The translations under genes and the position numbers were made by a program. From the NCBI GenBank assembly GCA_905331475.1, contig CAJNYU010000498.1:84025-148024 (forward strand): 64,000 nucleotides of DNA, in the 5' to 3' direction. Source of the stretch: Rotaria socialis. Its lineage: Eukaryota; Rotifera; Eurotatoria; Philodinida; Philodinidae. Under the pieces are notes generated by a model. That model was not told the DNA's origin. It searched no databases and saw only the letters and a list, made by a program, of their open reading frames with translations. Positions within the stretch are counted from its first letter, which is position 1. Every line of letters begins with the position of its first letter. Below are positions 23,819 to 35,600 of this stretch, piece after piece.

Positions 23819-26800
23819 ATGTCCTTATCTATGCCAAATGCAAACACAACAACATCGGTGACAATGCCACCGGATCGCGAAGCACTTAGTTTAATGGCAA
23901 ACTTAAAGTTAGATCGATTTAAATTGGGAAAACAAAAATTCGATGAAGAATATGCTGAGATTATGAAAAAGAATAATGATGCAACACTATCTTTATTAGA
24001 TAAAGTTCAAATGTTAAAGTAAGTTTATTTGGTGAAGCTAGTAAAGAACGATATTTAAAAAATTTCGATGAACTATTGACTATAACTCAAGTCAATACAT
24101 CGACTTCGAATGCTTTGCTGGAACATTTTCGTCAACAATTCATGAAAGCGATTGTTAGTGGTAAAACGCGTTCAGAATACAATTATTTGTTTGCTTTAAT
24201 TATGTCTCAGGGGTTCTCAGCGCAACATAACGAACATACACCAGTGGAAGTTCAAACGACTAGTGGAAGTTTATCAACTGTTAAAGAGTTAGAAAAGATT
24301 TTTTTTTTGAGCAACCACAGTTGGATTTAGATAGTTGGCATAGTTTTCTTTGCAAACTGTTTTTATTCTTTGAAAACGATCTTAAATTGAAAGATACTCT
24401 CGAACAAGTCAGACATTATTGAATCTCTTGATGCTTGATTTAGCCGATTGGAACTGGCCTACTCAAGGTGTACGTGGCATCCTTTCGACGAAATATCGTT
24501 GAAAGATATCGATACTTCTATGAAGAGGATTTTCTTACTGCTATTCTTCTCGAGCACTTAGGCTTAAAATGGAGCTACCGTTTTGAAAGCGAATTAAAAT
24601 TACTTTTCATCGCCTTGACAAAAAAAGTCTCGAGATAATTGCTTGTTAAACTCTATTGAAGACGAACGCTCGGTTTGTCCACGTAACGCGCTACTTCGCT
24701 GGTTATGCTTTAAAAATTTATTTTTTCGATATAGACACATCTAAGCGTATTCTCTGGTATAGTTTTTTACGCTGATTGTGAATTTGGACTTTTTTCTTAA
24801 GAAAACTCGGGTTTTAAAGCTTTTAAAAACTGTATTTTCAATTTTCTAACCAAGAAATTTAAAACAAAAATTCAGAGTAATATACCATTCGATGCGGAAT
24901 TTGATTCTCTACAAAATGGCCTATTAATGTTTTACTCTCATTCTTCAGGACAACTTCTAAGCTCTTGTACAGTCCTAACTTACTGTACCATTATTAAGCT
25001 CGTATTTCGATGCAGCAACTTGTTTTTTTACAGAAGGATACATGCAGGGCAGTGATCAATATATATATATAAACATTAAATACTTTTAAGCGTGTTAACC
25101 CATGTAAAAAAATTGGATTAATAATCAGATTAAAAATCTATTATAATGACACTATTTTAATCGGATTTAATCAGCTTTTTCAGCCTCAAACAGCAGATTA
25201 TTTTTGATTCTGACTTTATTTTAATCCATTATAATAGCTTTGTAGGTAATCAATTAAAATACATTCAAAATCAAAAATAATCTGCCTGTTAAGGTTGACA
25301 AATCTGATTAAAATCAGATTATGATAGTGGCCTTAAAATAGATTTATAATCGCATAAAAATCAATTATAATCAGATTTTTTACGATTTTGTTTTACATGG
25401 GAAGTACTTCAAATTTGGTCGACCAAAAAACGTGCCACAGCGTTACGTTTGTTTTTTGCATTTTTAATCTGAACGTAAATAGTTTAGAAAAAATATTTTT
25501 TACTGCTTGAAAGCCCATTCAATTTTCTACGAAACTGGTACCATAAGCATTTCATTTGAAGAAATGATTTGTCAAAAAATTAGAGCTTTATAAGCAGCCC
25601 TAGAAAAAAGGGTCCTGCTTTGCCAAAGTGTTACGCGATGATAAAATTTTTCTAGAAGCGCGAGAATTCAGTCGAACTAGGCCACTCTTTCAACATTAAT
25701 AGATTATGATAAGCTGCGTCGAATTACGTTTGAACGACCTTATTAAGTCTTATGCCTTTCGAGATAATTGCAAAACAATTTGTCAAAATGTCACAACGTT
25801 ATTTGATGCAGTGGCATGAGTTTTGGACGGCTTTACTGCCGGATGAACCCAGTAGTGATAGTGATTCAAATTCATTTAATTATGCTAATACGGATAAACT
25901 CGATTTAGAATCAAAATTATTCTATTTGATCAATACTGAAGTTCAGTTGAGTCAAATCTTAAAACCGAATACACCATTTACTGTTGTAACAGGTGATCCT
26001 GAATGGTTTGGGTCATCGGTTCCACATGAAATTATTCGAGTATTTCTTAAATTGTGTGACATGCCAGAGGTGTGGTGCAAGGTTTTTGATCGTTTTCTGA
26101 AGCAACCCGTCTATTATAAATCTAATGAAAATATTCGTCAACATTGATGAATGAATATGCACAAATTTCGAGTCGTAAATTCCATAAAGAAAAATATGGT
26201 TCGATTCAAATTCATCCATCAGTTGTTGCAAGTCAGGTTGAAATATCATCAACAAGTTTATCATTACCCGATAATGATATTCGATGTGGTCCACTGACTC
26301 TAAAATCACCTGGTCGTTTTACTATTGATAAAAGAATGAATCAAACCATTCCTTGATGAAATCGGAAAACGATTAAAACATGCAAAAACTATTTTAGAAT
26401 GGGTTAAACTCTATAACGAATGCGTATCTTTCTTCATGCGTAATGTTGTAAGATGTGGAAATACTTTGGGTGCGGATCACATTGCGCATATCATTGAAAC
26501 AAATTTCAATTTATTCATCGATATGTCTTTGCTGAAACGAATCGCAATACTTTGGCGGCTGTTAGAAATCGCATTGCTGAACAGCTTCCAGGTTGTTTGT
26601 TCGTTGAAATTTGTGCAGCTTGGTTCTATTGGCCATTGACCAAAGGTGGTCTGGATTTGAAAAATGTCCACTTTACTCTATACAGTATTCAAAAATATTT
26701 CATGCGGAACAAGATTAGTACGTTAACACTCTGAACGATATATTGAATTAGTAACTGATTATAGAAGAGCAAAAAAAAAGGGACGACTAACAAAGCTAGC

Positions 26801-27191
26801 AGAATATATTCATGATGATCTAGAACTCATCACTTTTGATGAATACAAATAACGTCGTGAAACTCATCATCTGCACTGGAGCGATGTTTATATGGATATG
26901 TTAAGCATCACTTCATCGTCATCGCCTACTTCGAACCACGATATTGGTCAAGATATAACGATCTTTACAGATGCATTTACATCGAAGTCATGTTATAAAA
27001 AAATTAGGTACAATAAAGATAATGATAATTATTTACGTTGGTTACTCTTTTATTGTGGTGAACAAATTCAATCTACTTTTAATCAATTAGATTTTATCGA
27101 TTGCGACAATATACCAATCGATTTGATAACATTAATGAAAACAACGAAAATTGATCGGGAACAAGAGCCCAACGACGACGACGACGAATAG
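23819..27191 (+). pseudogene. Degraded rvt-like gene (reverse-transcriptase-related cellular gene)
   Basis: Pieces of one long protein occur in order but in different frames. 23819-24019 is an N-terminal helical segment. It continues out of frame as LFGEASKERY and a long block to about 24300. After a slip at the T run near 24300 come FFEQPQLDLDSWHSFL, then YRYFYEEDFLTAILLEHLGLKWS. After a non-coding and MITE-filled stretch come 25752-26146 (GDPEWFGSSVPHEIIRVFLKLC, WCKVFDRFLKQP), CGPLTLKSPGRFTID (26282-26329), LYNECVSFFMRN..GADHIAHIIETN (about 26411-26515), GLDLKNVHFTLY (26650-26685) and an acidic tail. The late blocks resemble the palm/thumb part of rvt proteins (FVID.., FF.NNFG.PANCFG..H.D.., GGLDLRNPF). 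The catalytic LHDD.W region expected between about 26140 and 26280 is absent. At least five frameshifts or stops make it non-functional. Family assignment rests on memory. Confidence 0.5.
25099..25401. mobile_element. Palindromic MITE inside the rvt-like pseudogene
   Basis: Inverted ends CCCATGTAAAA at 25099 and 25401 (reverse), followed on both sides by variants of AATCTGATTATAATT and ATAAATCTATTTTA. The roughly 303-bp unit is palindromic for most of its length and codes for nothing. No clear target duplication is visible (left flank GTTAA, right flank AAGTA). Confidence 0.65.
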
Positions 27192-27457
27192 AATGAAAAT
27201 GTTTGATTAAATTTGATTAGAAAAATATTTCTTTTTTTTCGTTCACAATGTGAATCGATTCATTTTATAAATAAATTTACTCTATATAGCCTTCTCTTAA
27301 ATTTAGTGAACATAGAATGTTACTATCTCAAAAATTTCAGTGGATGAAGTCATTCTAGAAGGTAGCCTTGGAGTCATTGAGAAACGAGATTTTTTTTTAT
27401 GCAATTATTCAAAACTAAAATATACGTAAAATTTTTTGTAAAACCAAAAAAAAGTAT

Positions 27458-28915
27458 TCAGCATACAAATTCCAAATAACCACTAGCAATAAAAATATCC
27501 ATACATTTCTTATAGGCATCGGCTGCTTTTCTGTAATATGTATGTGCTTGAGGGAAATTACCTGAACGATGACATATATCTCCCATGTTGCGCAACGTTA
27601 GAACCGTAGTCCATTGTGCTGACGGAGATGATTGTCTTGTGACTTTTATGGCACGTTTATGATAGTCGAGAGCCGTCTTATAATCACCTAAATTTGCAAA
27701 TATATAGCCTAAATTTCGACAACTTTGAGCAAAAACTGGCTGCTCAGCGAGTAATTGTCTACGGCATATCATCAACGAAGTCTTAATTAATTGAATCGCC
27801 AGTGAATCTTTACCGAATAAATGATAAATATAACCGACATTGTTTAAGCAGTAGATGATGTGAAGATCGTCATAATGATATTTTGTATCACATTGCGCAT
27901 AGATTTGTATAGCTTGAATCCATTCGTTGGAAAGTTTTAAAAGATTCTTTTGTTTCCATTCAACAAGTGCTTTTATCTGAAGAACATGAGCCCATTCGAT
28001 GGGCCTACTAGTAAATGGTAGTTCTCGATTTGTGTTATCTGAAAGAGATTTTATTTCGCTAATCCTAGCCGAATGTGGTCGCCTGTCATCTATCGTCGTG
28101 TTTATACGAGTATCATCATTCTCATAGGAATTTAATTTTAATAAACAATCATTCAATGAAACCAATGCAGATTGTTGTATAAATGCTGGCTCTGCTATTG
28201 CGGTTTCGAGTCCGCAAACCCATACATTGTCCTTTGTGTCGAATTCACATTTTGTGACTCGAAATCGAATACCAAAATCGAGTAGAAGTGCATGTTCTGA
28301 TGTGGTAATATCAGTATCGAGAATTACAGTTGAATTCAAATCTATATTTATTTCAAAGAGTAATAAATTGGATTCAGTTGTTTGAGTCTTTTGGGACGAA
28401 TATTCGAGTGCAACATCTTTGCTTCTACTTGCTGACATAAATGATCTATTAGTAACCAGTTGACCAACAAGACTTTCCAGTGTTTTTCGTTCGCGTTCCG
28501 ATAGTCTTATCACTCGGTAGAGAATACTTCTCGATGCGTTAATTTCAGTTTTCAGAAATGAACTATTTAATCCAGTGCGTTGATGTTTTGACGTACAGAT
28601 TCGTTCATGCAAGTCAGTGATATAATGGCGTAGTAAGTATATGTGCTCGACGTTTCCAGTGTTTAAAGCCTCATTTACACATTGAAAAATAAAATTTTCT
28701 CGTTGATACCATTCAACAGCACGATCGGCGTGATAATTTTTTACCAAGTCTTTGATATCATGTGGTGTAATACGCCGTTTTCTTTGGAGTTCATAACAGA
28801 AATCGAATAAGGCTGGTTTGATCAGAGCGTTCTCATTTTTTGTTAGAAAGTCAGCTCGTGAAAAATTTGCGCGTCTCAATCTCTTCGGTCGTAATAATGA
28901 TAATTCAGTGAACAT
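27458..28915 (-). CDS. ART-TPR protein: mono-ADP-ribosyltransferase-like domain plus tetratricopeptide repeats
   Basis: Single-exon 485-aa protein. Residues about 95-235 have the R-S-E layout of NAD:arginine ADP-ribosyltransferases: YRVIRL with Arg134, the STS-like NRSFMSAS (158-163) before KDVALEY, and SEHALLLDFGIRFRV (206-220) at the E-x-E position. Residues about 330-475 hold TPR-like helix pairs (LNNVGYIYHLFGKDSLAIQL, NLGYIFANLGDYKTALDYHKRA, NMGDICHRSGNFPQAHTYYRKAADAY). ART-TPR fusions are strongly expanded in bdelloids; targets are unknown. The position of the catalytic glutamate is Ala209 (E207-H-A209), so transfer activity is doubtful. No signal peptide; intronless in contrast to its neighbours. 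It ends soon after the last TPR helix (GYLEFVC), perhaps truncated. Confidence 0.85.
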   Translation of the reverse strand: MFTELSLLRPKRLRRANFSRADFLTKNENALIKPALFDFCYELQRKRRITPHDIKDLVKNYHADRAVEWYQRENFIFQCVNEALNTGNVEHIYLLRHYITDLHERICTSKHQRTGLNSSFLKTEINASRSILYRVIRLSERERKTLESLVGQLVTNRSFMSASRSKDVALEYSSQKTQTTESNLLLFEINIDLNSTVILDTDITTSEHALLLDFGIRFRVTKCEFDTKDNVWVCGLETAIAEPAFIQQSALVSLNDCLLKLNSYENDDTRINTTIDDRRPHSARISEIKSLSDNTNRELPFTSRPIEWAHVLQIKALVEWKQKNLLKLSNEWIQAIQIYAQCDTKYHYDDLHIIYCLNNVGYIYHLFGKDSLAIQLIKTSLMICRRQLLAEQPVFAQSCRNLGYIFANLGDYKTALDYHKRAIKVTRQSSPSAQWTTVLTLRNMGDICHRSGNFPQAHTYYRKAADAYKKCMDIFIASGYLEFVC

Positions 28916-29623
28916 AATTGATTTCTTTTTTCTAATGCCAAAATCTAGAATATTTCAGAAGTGTGAAGCATTGATTTTGGTAGCTCACCCTTGAGTCAAT
29001 ACGATTTTGATTTACTTATATTCGAAATTTGAAGGTAAAAGAAAGTCTCTAGTGACTTTATTGATTTACACTCTTTTCTTATAAATTTCACGGCCATGTG
29101 TGTGTGTGTGTGCATTATGTGTTTGCCGAAGCAAACAGCTACTCACGCTACCAATGCTTTGAGTAAAAACAAGAAGCAATAGAAAAAGAATCCGCATTGA
29201 AGTTATGACAACATATTCGAACAGAAACATCTCACCCATATATCGATATAGTCCTTCGTTTATTCTTATGTAATGATACAATTCAATCTATGACTTTTAA
29301 TTGAAGTTAATAAGAAAACTTTCCCAAGAAATAGCCGATGAAATTTACATAGTCTAAAAGCGACATCTCGTTACTTGAAGGTGTGACGGACGGAGAAAGC
29401 ACCAACTGATAGAAGATAAATAAAAATAAATATATTTATTGAGATCATGTTAAGAAATCAGATTGGTTCTTAAAAGAGCCAACCATGCATTGATTAACGC
29501 AAGGGTGACAATGACAACAAGCATATGCAATGCTAATCATCGGACATATTAAAAAATAAACGACACACACTCTACATCTATAGGGATTGTTTTTTTGCTT
29601 GATTTGTTTCCAATAATCACATT
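28916..29623. other. Intergenic between divergent ART-TPR and golgin genes
   Basis: Should contain both promoters. A short GT run lies at 29099-29111. No coding signal. Confidence 0.5.
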
Positions 29624-32600
29624 ATGTTCAAAAATTTGAAAGAAAAACTAGCAAATCAAGCTGCTAAAACAAATCTAAACTTTATTCCGGGCATTTCATC
29701 GCCTGATTCAGTATGTTTAGAAAGATATTGGCAATTTTATCTATTGTTTTTATTTCAAATTAGGCATCTATATCAAGAGATTCCGATACACGAACATCGT
29801 CAATTACGAGTCGTGACGATAATCATGTAAATAAGAATTTACTTTTGCAATCTATATTTTTTGCATTTTTCTTTCAAGGAAAATAATCGTACTCGATTAG
29901 ATTCAGCTGCAAGTGATATCAGCCAATTTAGTGTTGGTCATAATCCTAATGCAAGTTTAAATTATGAATCACCTCCACGTACTTATTATCCGCCGTCGGA
30001 TATTGAATCTGAGTATGGTGGTGGTGGTGGTGATGATAGCGATCATGAAAGTCATGCAGTGAGTTCATAAAAACAATGTTTATTTGTTTTTTAAATTCTT
30101 CTTTATTTTAGAAAATGATACAAATGAAAAAATTACTTGCTATTTATAAAAATAAATTCAACCAATTAAAAAATGCTTATGATGAAGTTGAACGAGAAAA
30201 AGACCATATTAAAGTACATAAAAATTCGTTTTTTAATCATAATTTGTAATTTTTTCCGCGCAGAACATTTTACAACAACATCAAGATACATCAATAAAAC
30301 GACTTTCAGAATTACGTGAACAGACTAAGCTCGATCGACAAGCTAAAGAACAACTTGAATGTTTACATCAAAAAGAAATACGCAAGCGAGAAAATAGAAT
30401 CGAAGAACTTACATTAAAAGTAAAATAATCAACTTTTTTTTTCCTAGAAGAGAATATATTCTTCTTTTGTTTAGCTTAATGCACAGCAAGATCTCATTCA
30501 ATTACCGCATGATGCAGATCAACAAGAAATTCAAAAACTCCTCGAGAAGGTTAAATTTTTGTTTTTAAGTCAGCAATTCGCCTATCAAACTGTTTATGAT
30601 ACATATTCCTTCTTGTAGTCATCATTGATCAGAAGTTCTTTGTTTTATTTTTCATGCATTTAGTATTCGAAACACTTTAGCTTATAACACTTGCATAGGA
30701 TTAGCGCGAGCATTTCATACATAATCTCTTTGTTTACGTCTGCATACACTCTAATAGTGATTTATCTTTATCTTTCATCTTCTTCGTAAGTCTAATATTT
30801 ACAATCGCAATCGATTCTTGAAGTTTAAAAAAGAACTTTTACACCGATGTTTTCAAAATAATAGAGAACAAAACTTAAAGTCCCTACGTACATGAAACAT
30901 ATTCTTGTGCTTAATAAAATTTTGTCAATAGCATTAAAATATTTTACTTTAGAACTCCAAGCTTGAATCATTGCTCAGTCGATGCAATGAAGTGATGAAA
31001 ACCAATGAAGCCAAGCGAAATGAAATAGAAAAACAACGTGATGATCTTATTCAACAATTAAACGAAAAACAAAACGTAATTGAATCCATGATGAAAGTAA
31101 ATATTCTTTTTTTTCTTCTCCTATCATCTATCATTTATCTAAAAAGAAACGATAAGACTATGCACATACACATAAAAAAAATTCAGGGAGATATGTTCTC
31201 AACATATATTTATAGGCACCTTCAAAGGGAGAAGATCATTTCAGTTTGAAACATTTTGTAAGAAACATTATGGTGAGTGGGTTCAATAATGCAATAAACT
31301 ATTGGGAAAGTGTAGAGGGTTCTAACAGTTTTGGAGGAGTAGCTATTCTACTACATCAGTCAATATCCAGTAAAATTATAGAAAAACAAGAAAATTTCTT
31401 AATGTTAGAAATAGAAACAGAAAATGAAAAAATTCTACTCGGAGGAATATATGTGCCACCAAAAAGTAAAACACCTTTTGAATTATTTGAGAAGCACGTG
31501 GGGAAAAATTTCTTTATTTTCGGTGATTATAACGCAAAACATGTTCAATGGAATTGTAGTAATAATAATACAAGCGGAAATGAGATAAAGGAATGGATGG
31601 ATCAGAATGGATGTGAAATGACTCACCCACTATCTACAACTTCAAAAAGGTCTGAGGCCATCATAGATTTTATGATTGCTCAAGATATAACAGGATGGAA
31701 CTGTGAAGTTTTAGAAGTGGGCACGTCTGACCACTACCCAATCATTTACACTTCACCCTTTTCTGTCAATAAAAATTCATCTTTTCGAAAAACCAACTGG
31801 TCAATATTCTCATTTCTCTTAAAATGTCTATTTAAGTATTTCAATTGTCTAGTTTACAACATCGATCATGATGCGTTTTTCGAACTATTTTCAAATTTCT
31901 TATCAGGTTTATGGGACAGATGTAGTATTTATGAAAGCGTGGAAAAATATCGGCCTCCGTGGCCACAACATCTTATTCTATTAGCAAAGACAGTAAATAA
32001 ACATAAAAGAAAATATCGAAAAACACATTATGTACGACATTACGAGGAATGGGCATATTGGTATGATGTATACCAAAAAGAAAAAATTAACTATGAAGAG
32101 AAAAAGAGAAATAAAAAACTACTTTTCTTGAGAGAGAATAATAATATTTGGAAGGTAGCGCGTCCAATTTTTAAAAAATACACACCACCGTTTCGAGGAT
32201 TAAAAACGCCACAAGGTATTGAGAGGGACCATCAAAAAATTTGCGATAATCTGGCCGACTACTATGAAAAGCATTTTTCTGAGTCTATATATAATATAAA
32301 TAATGCGCATCATACAAAATGTCGAGAAGCATATACACAAATTTCGTATACTCCGAATATCCCCCTTCAAAAAATAAAAATAGAAGATGTTATAAAACAA
32401 TGGAAAAAGTTTAAACCGAAAAAATCAATGGATAGTGTAAATACATCCGCCTTTCTTTTAAAAAATCTTCCAACTGAATACTTTCAAGTTATAACAGTAC
32501 TTTTTAACAAGTGCGCTGAAAATGGGACATTTTTTGAGAGAGCTAAACATGCGAGGGGAGTATGTTTGTCCAAAGATGGAGTTTATCCAACGGAGGACAG

Positions 32601-35600
32601 ACTTCGGTCTATTTCACTGCTGCCGAACATAGGTAAATGGTTCGAGAAAATCATAGCAGAAAGAGTAGAAAACTGGTGCCTCGATAATGGATTAAATCTT
32701 GATGAACAATCAGGCTTTACCGCTAATCGCAGGCTACAAACTCGAATACTATCTCTGATTGAAGATATACGACTAACAGTGGCGGCACCAAACCGTCCAG
32801 TGTTAGCAATCTTCATTGATTTCCTTACGGCATTTGACCGTCTATGGTATCCAGCACTCTTCAAAACTTTTAATGATCTCGACATGCCTCTGGATTTACG
32901 TCGATGGATCTATGGTTGGTTGCAAAACCGATCGATGACAATCAGTCACGGAGATGCGGAATCCAGGGTTATCGGAATTTTTCTAGGTGCACCACAGGGA
33001 TCTGTGCTTGCAGCTTTATTATTTAGAATCCACATACACTTTTTGCCTGGGTATTTCACTCAGATTGTGTCTCATTTATTCGCGGATGATTTAACTATAG
33101 TTATTAAAGGAGCACTTGAAAGGAGGTTATCGGATAATATAAAATATCTAGAAAAACAGGCAAAAGAGATTTTAAAATCACTTGAAAAATTTGCCGATGA
33201 CTATATTTTGCCTGTGAACGTCTCGAAGACAAAGGCCATGGTAATTCATAGTGCAGTAGTGACAGAGAAACCAAAAATAGAATATAAAAATGNNNNNNNN
33301 NNNNNNNNNNNNNNNNNNNNNNNNNNNNNNNNNNNNNNNNNNNNNNNNNNNNNNNNNNNNNNNNNNNNNNNNNNNNNNNNNNNNNNNNNNNNTCTAAAAA
33401 TCAAATCAAATGTATCTTGTAAAATTTTTTACTAAATATTTTTGTAACTCATTGTGTGTCTAATTTGTTAACCTTTAAAGGAACAAATAAAATCTTAAAT
33501 GACAAAAAAAAAAATAATGCAATAAACTGTATTAACTCGCGGAAAAAATAACTTATTTTTTTGATGCATCTTGCATGTTATTTTATATTGTATGTCTTGT
33601 ATTTATGGAAATAGTCTAGTTAGCTTTATAGCTCTTTTTTTTAATTTGAGTAGGAGGGTCAATATTAATTATTAACATTAAATAGAGATTTGCTATTTTA
33701 GGATCGCCATTCTGACGATATTTCAACAGCATCATTAGAAGTTCAAGAACACTTCGATTCCGATATAAGTGTTTTACTACAAGATAAACAACATTTACAA
33801 GAAAAATTAGAAGCAGCCCATCTTTGTGTTCGACAACTGGAAAATGAACTTGATTCAACAAAACAAAAACTGAAAGATGCCGACGAAGAGATTAACGCAA
33901 AATATGAAAGTTTATTAGTTAAATTTAATGAAAAATCCGATTATATGGAACAATTAATTAGTGATAAAACAAAACTTGAAACATCCAATGAAGAACTTCA
34001 ACAACAAATTCAAACACTTCAACAAGATGTTAATCAACATTCCGATTTAAATCTTATTGTATTAAATCAACAAATGAATATTGCAGACTTAACTGACGAA
34101 GTAAATAAATTACGAGAAACTATAAAAAATGTCGATACTATTCTTCCATCAAGTCAATCGACCGATTTATACGAAAAAATTCAAGAAATAATTAACGATC
34201 GACAAAATCTCTCTCAAGAAATTCTAAATGAAAAGCAACAAATTGAACAATTTGAAAATGAAATTCAAAAGCTAAAAGAAATTTTATCAAATGAAAAAGA
34301 GCAACATTTTAAAAATATCGATACTCTTAAACATGAATATGAAGAACGAATCAATCAATTGCAGAAGTCCACAGGTTAGCTTAATGTTACTAAGAAGTTA
34401 ATCTTACGAATAGTTCAATAATCATAATATAGAAATATCTCTCTTCTATGATCTTAACTAGAACAGTTGCTCTCGGATTGAACACATGGGATACAGCAAG
34501 ATGAGACCTAGTTTCTGCTCTTACAAAAAACTGAATTCAAACAAGCCACTCGTCTGGTATACTTTCGAATAGATATTCATTTTGACGTATACAATCTGAA
34601 TTGGTATTTTTTTCCATATAGATGGACTGTTGAAAATGTCTGAAGAGATTCGGTTCCTCTTACGAGGGACCATTCCAAGTGATTCGCACCGTTTGGTCTA
34701 ATATTTTGCTCGTAGGAAGGATCCAATGAGACTAGGAAAAGATTAAAAGATTTTTTCGCGCCATTAGGCATTTTCTTCGAAGTTATAACCGTTTTACTGA
34801 ATTTTCGACCTTGGTCAAGGGATTTATAGAAAAGCTGTATGAAGGAATTTCGAACTGAAATTTTTCCTAACAATAGGTCTCATCGGTGTTAGAACGTTCC
34901 AAACGTTTCAGTTAAAGATGATGCTTTCTTTTAGAGATATTGCAGATTGAAGAAAAGTCAATTTTACGATAATTTTTGAACCATGGCCGTTTTCTTTAAT
35001 CTGCAATATCTCTAAAAGAAAGCATCATCTTTAACTGAAACGTTTGGAACGTTCTAACACCGATGAGACCTATTGTTAGGAAAAATTTCAGTTNACGGTT
35101 ATAACTTCGAAGAAAATGCCTAATGGCGCGAAAAAATCTTTTAATCTTTTCCTACTCTCCTTGGATCCTTCCTACGAGCAAAATATTAGACTAAGCGGTG
35201 CGAATCACTCGGGAATGTTCCCTCGTTAGTCTGTACACTACGAAATTGAGTTTAGCACTAGCTGATCGCTATTTAACGTCTCTAGATGAATAGCGAATCG
35301 CTCAATTTCCCTTTCATATTTCTTAAAACTGTGTCGTTGATTTGCAAAAATGCTAAGATAACTTATTTCGTATTTCTTCTTGGTCATCTAAAAATTCTAC
35401 TTTTGCTTTCTTACTAGATGATGAAATCAATCAACTTAAAGTTTGTCTGGCAAAAATACAGCAAGATTACGATGAATCCACTACTAATTGTACTCAATTA
35501 AAAGATACAATAGAAAGTCAACGACAAGAACATTTTGAACAAATAGCAAATCTGAACCATGAAAAACAAAATGAATTTGATACAAACATTCGACAATTAC

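Noticed and set aside
31246..31300. The LINE reading frame appears to begin at 31246 (MKHFVRN...)
   Set aside because: The first residues lie upstream of the target duplication and are host intron sequence; the element starts at 31301.
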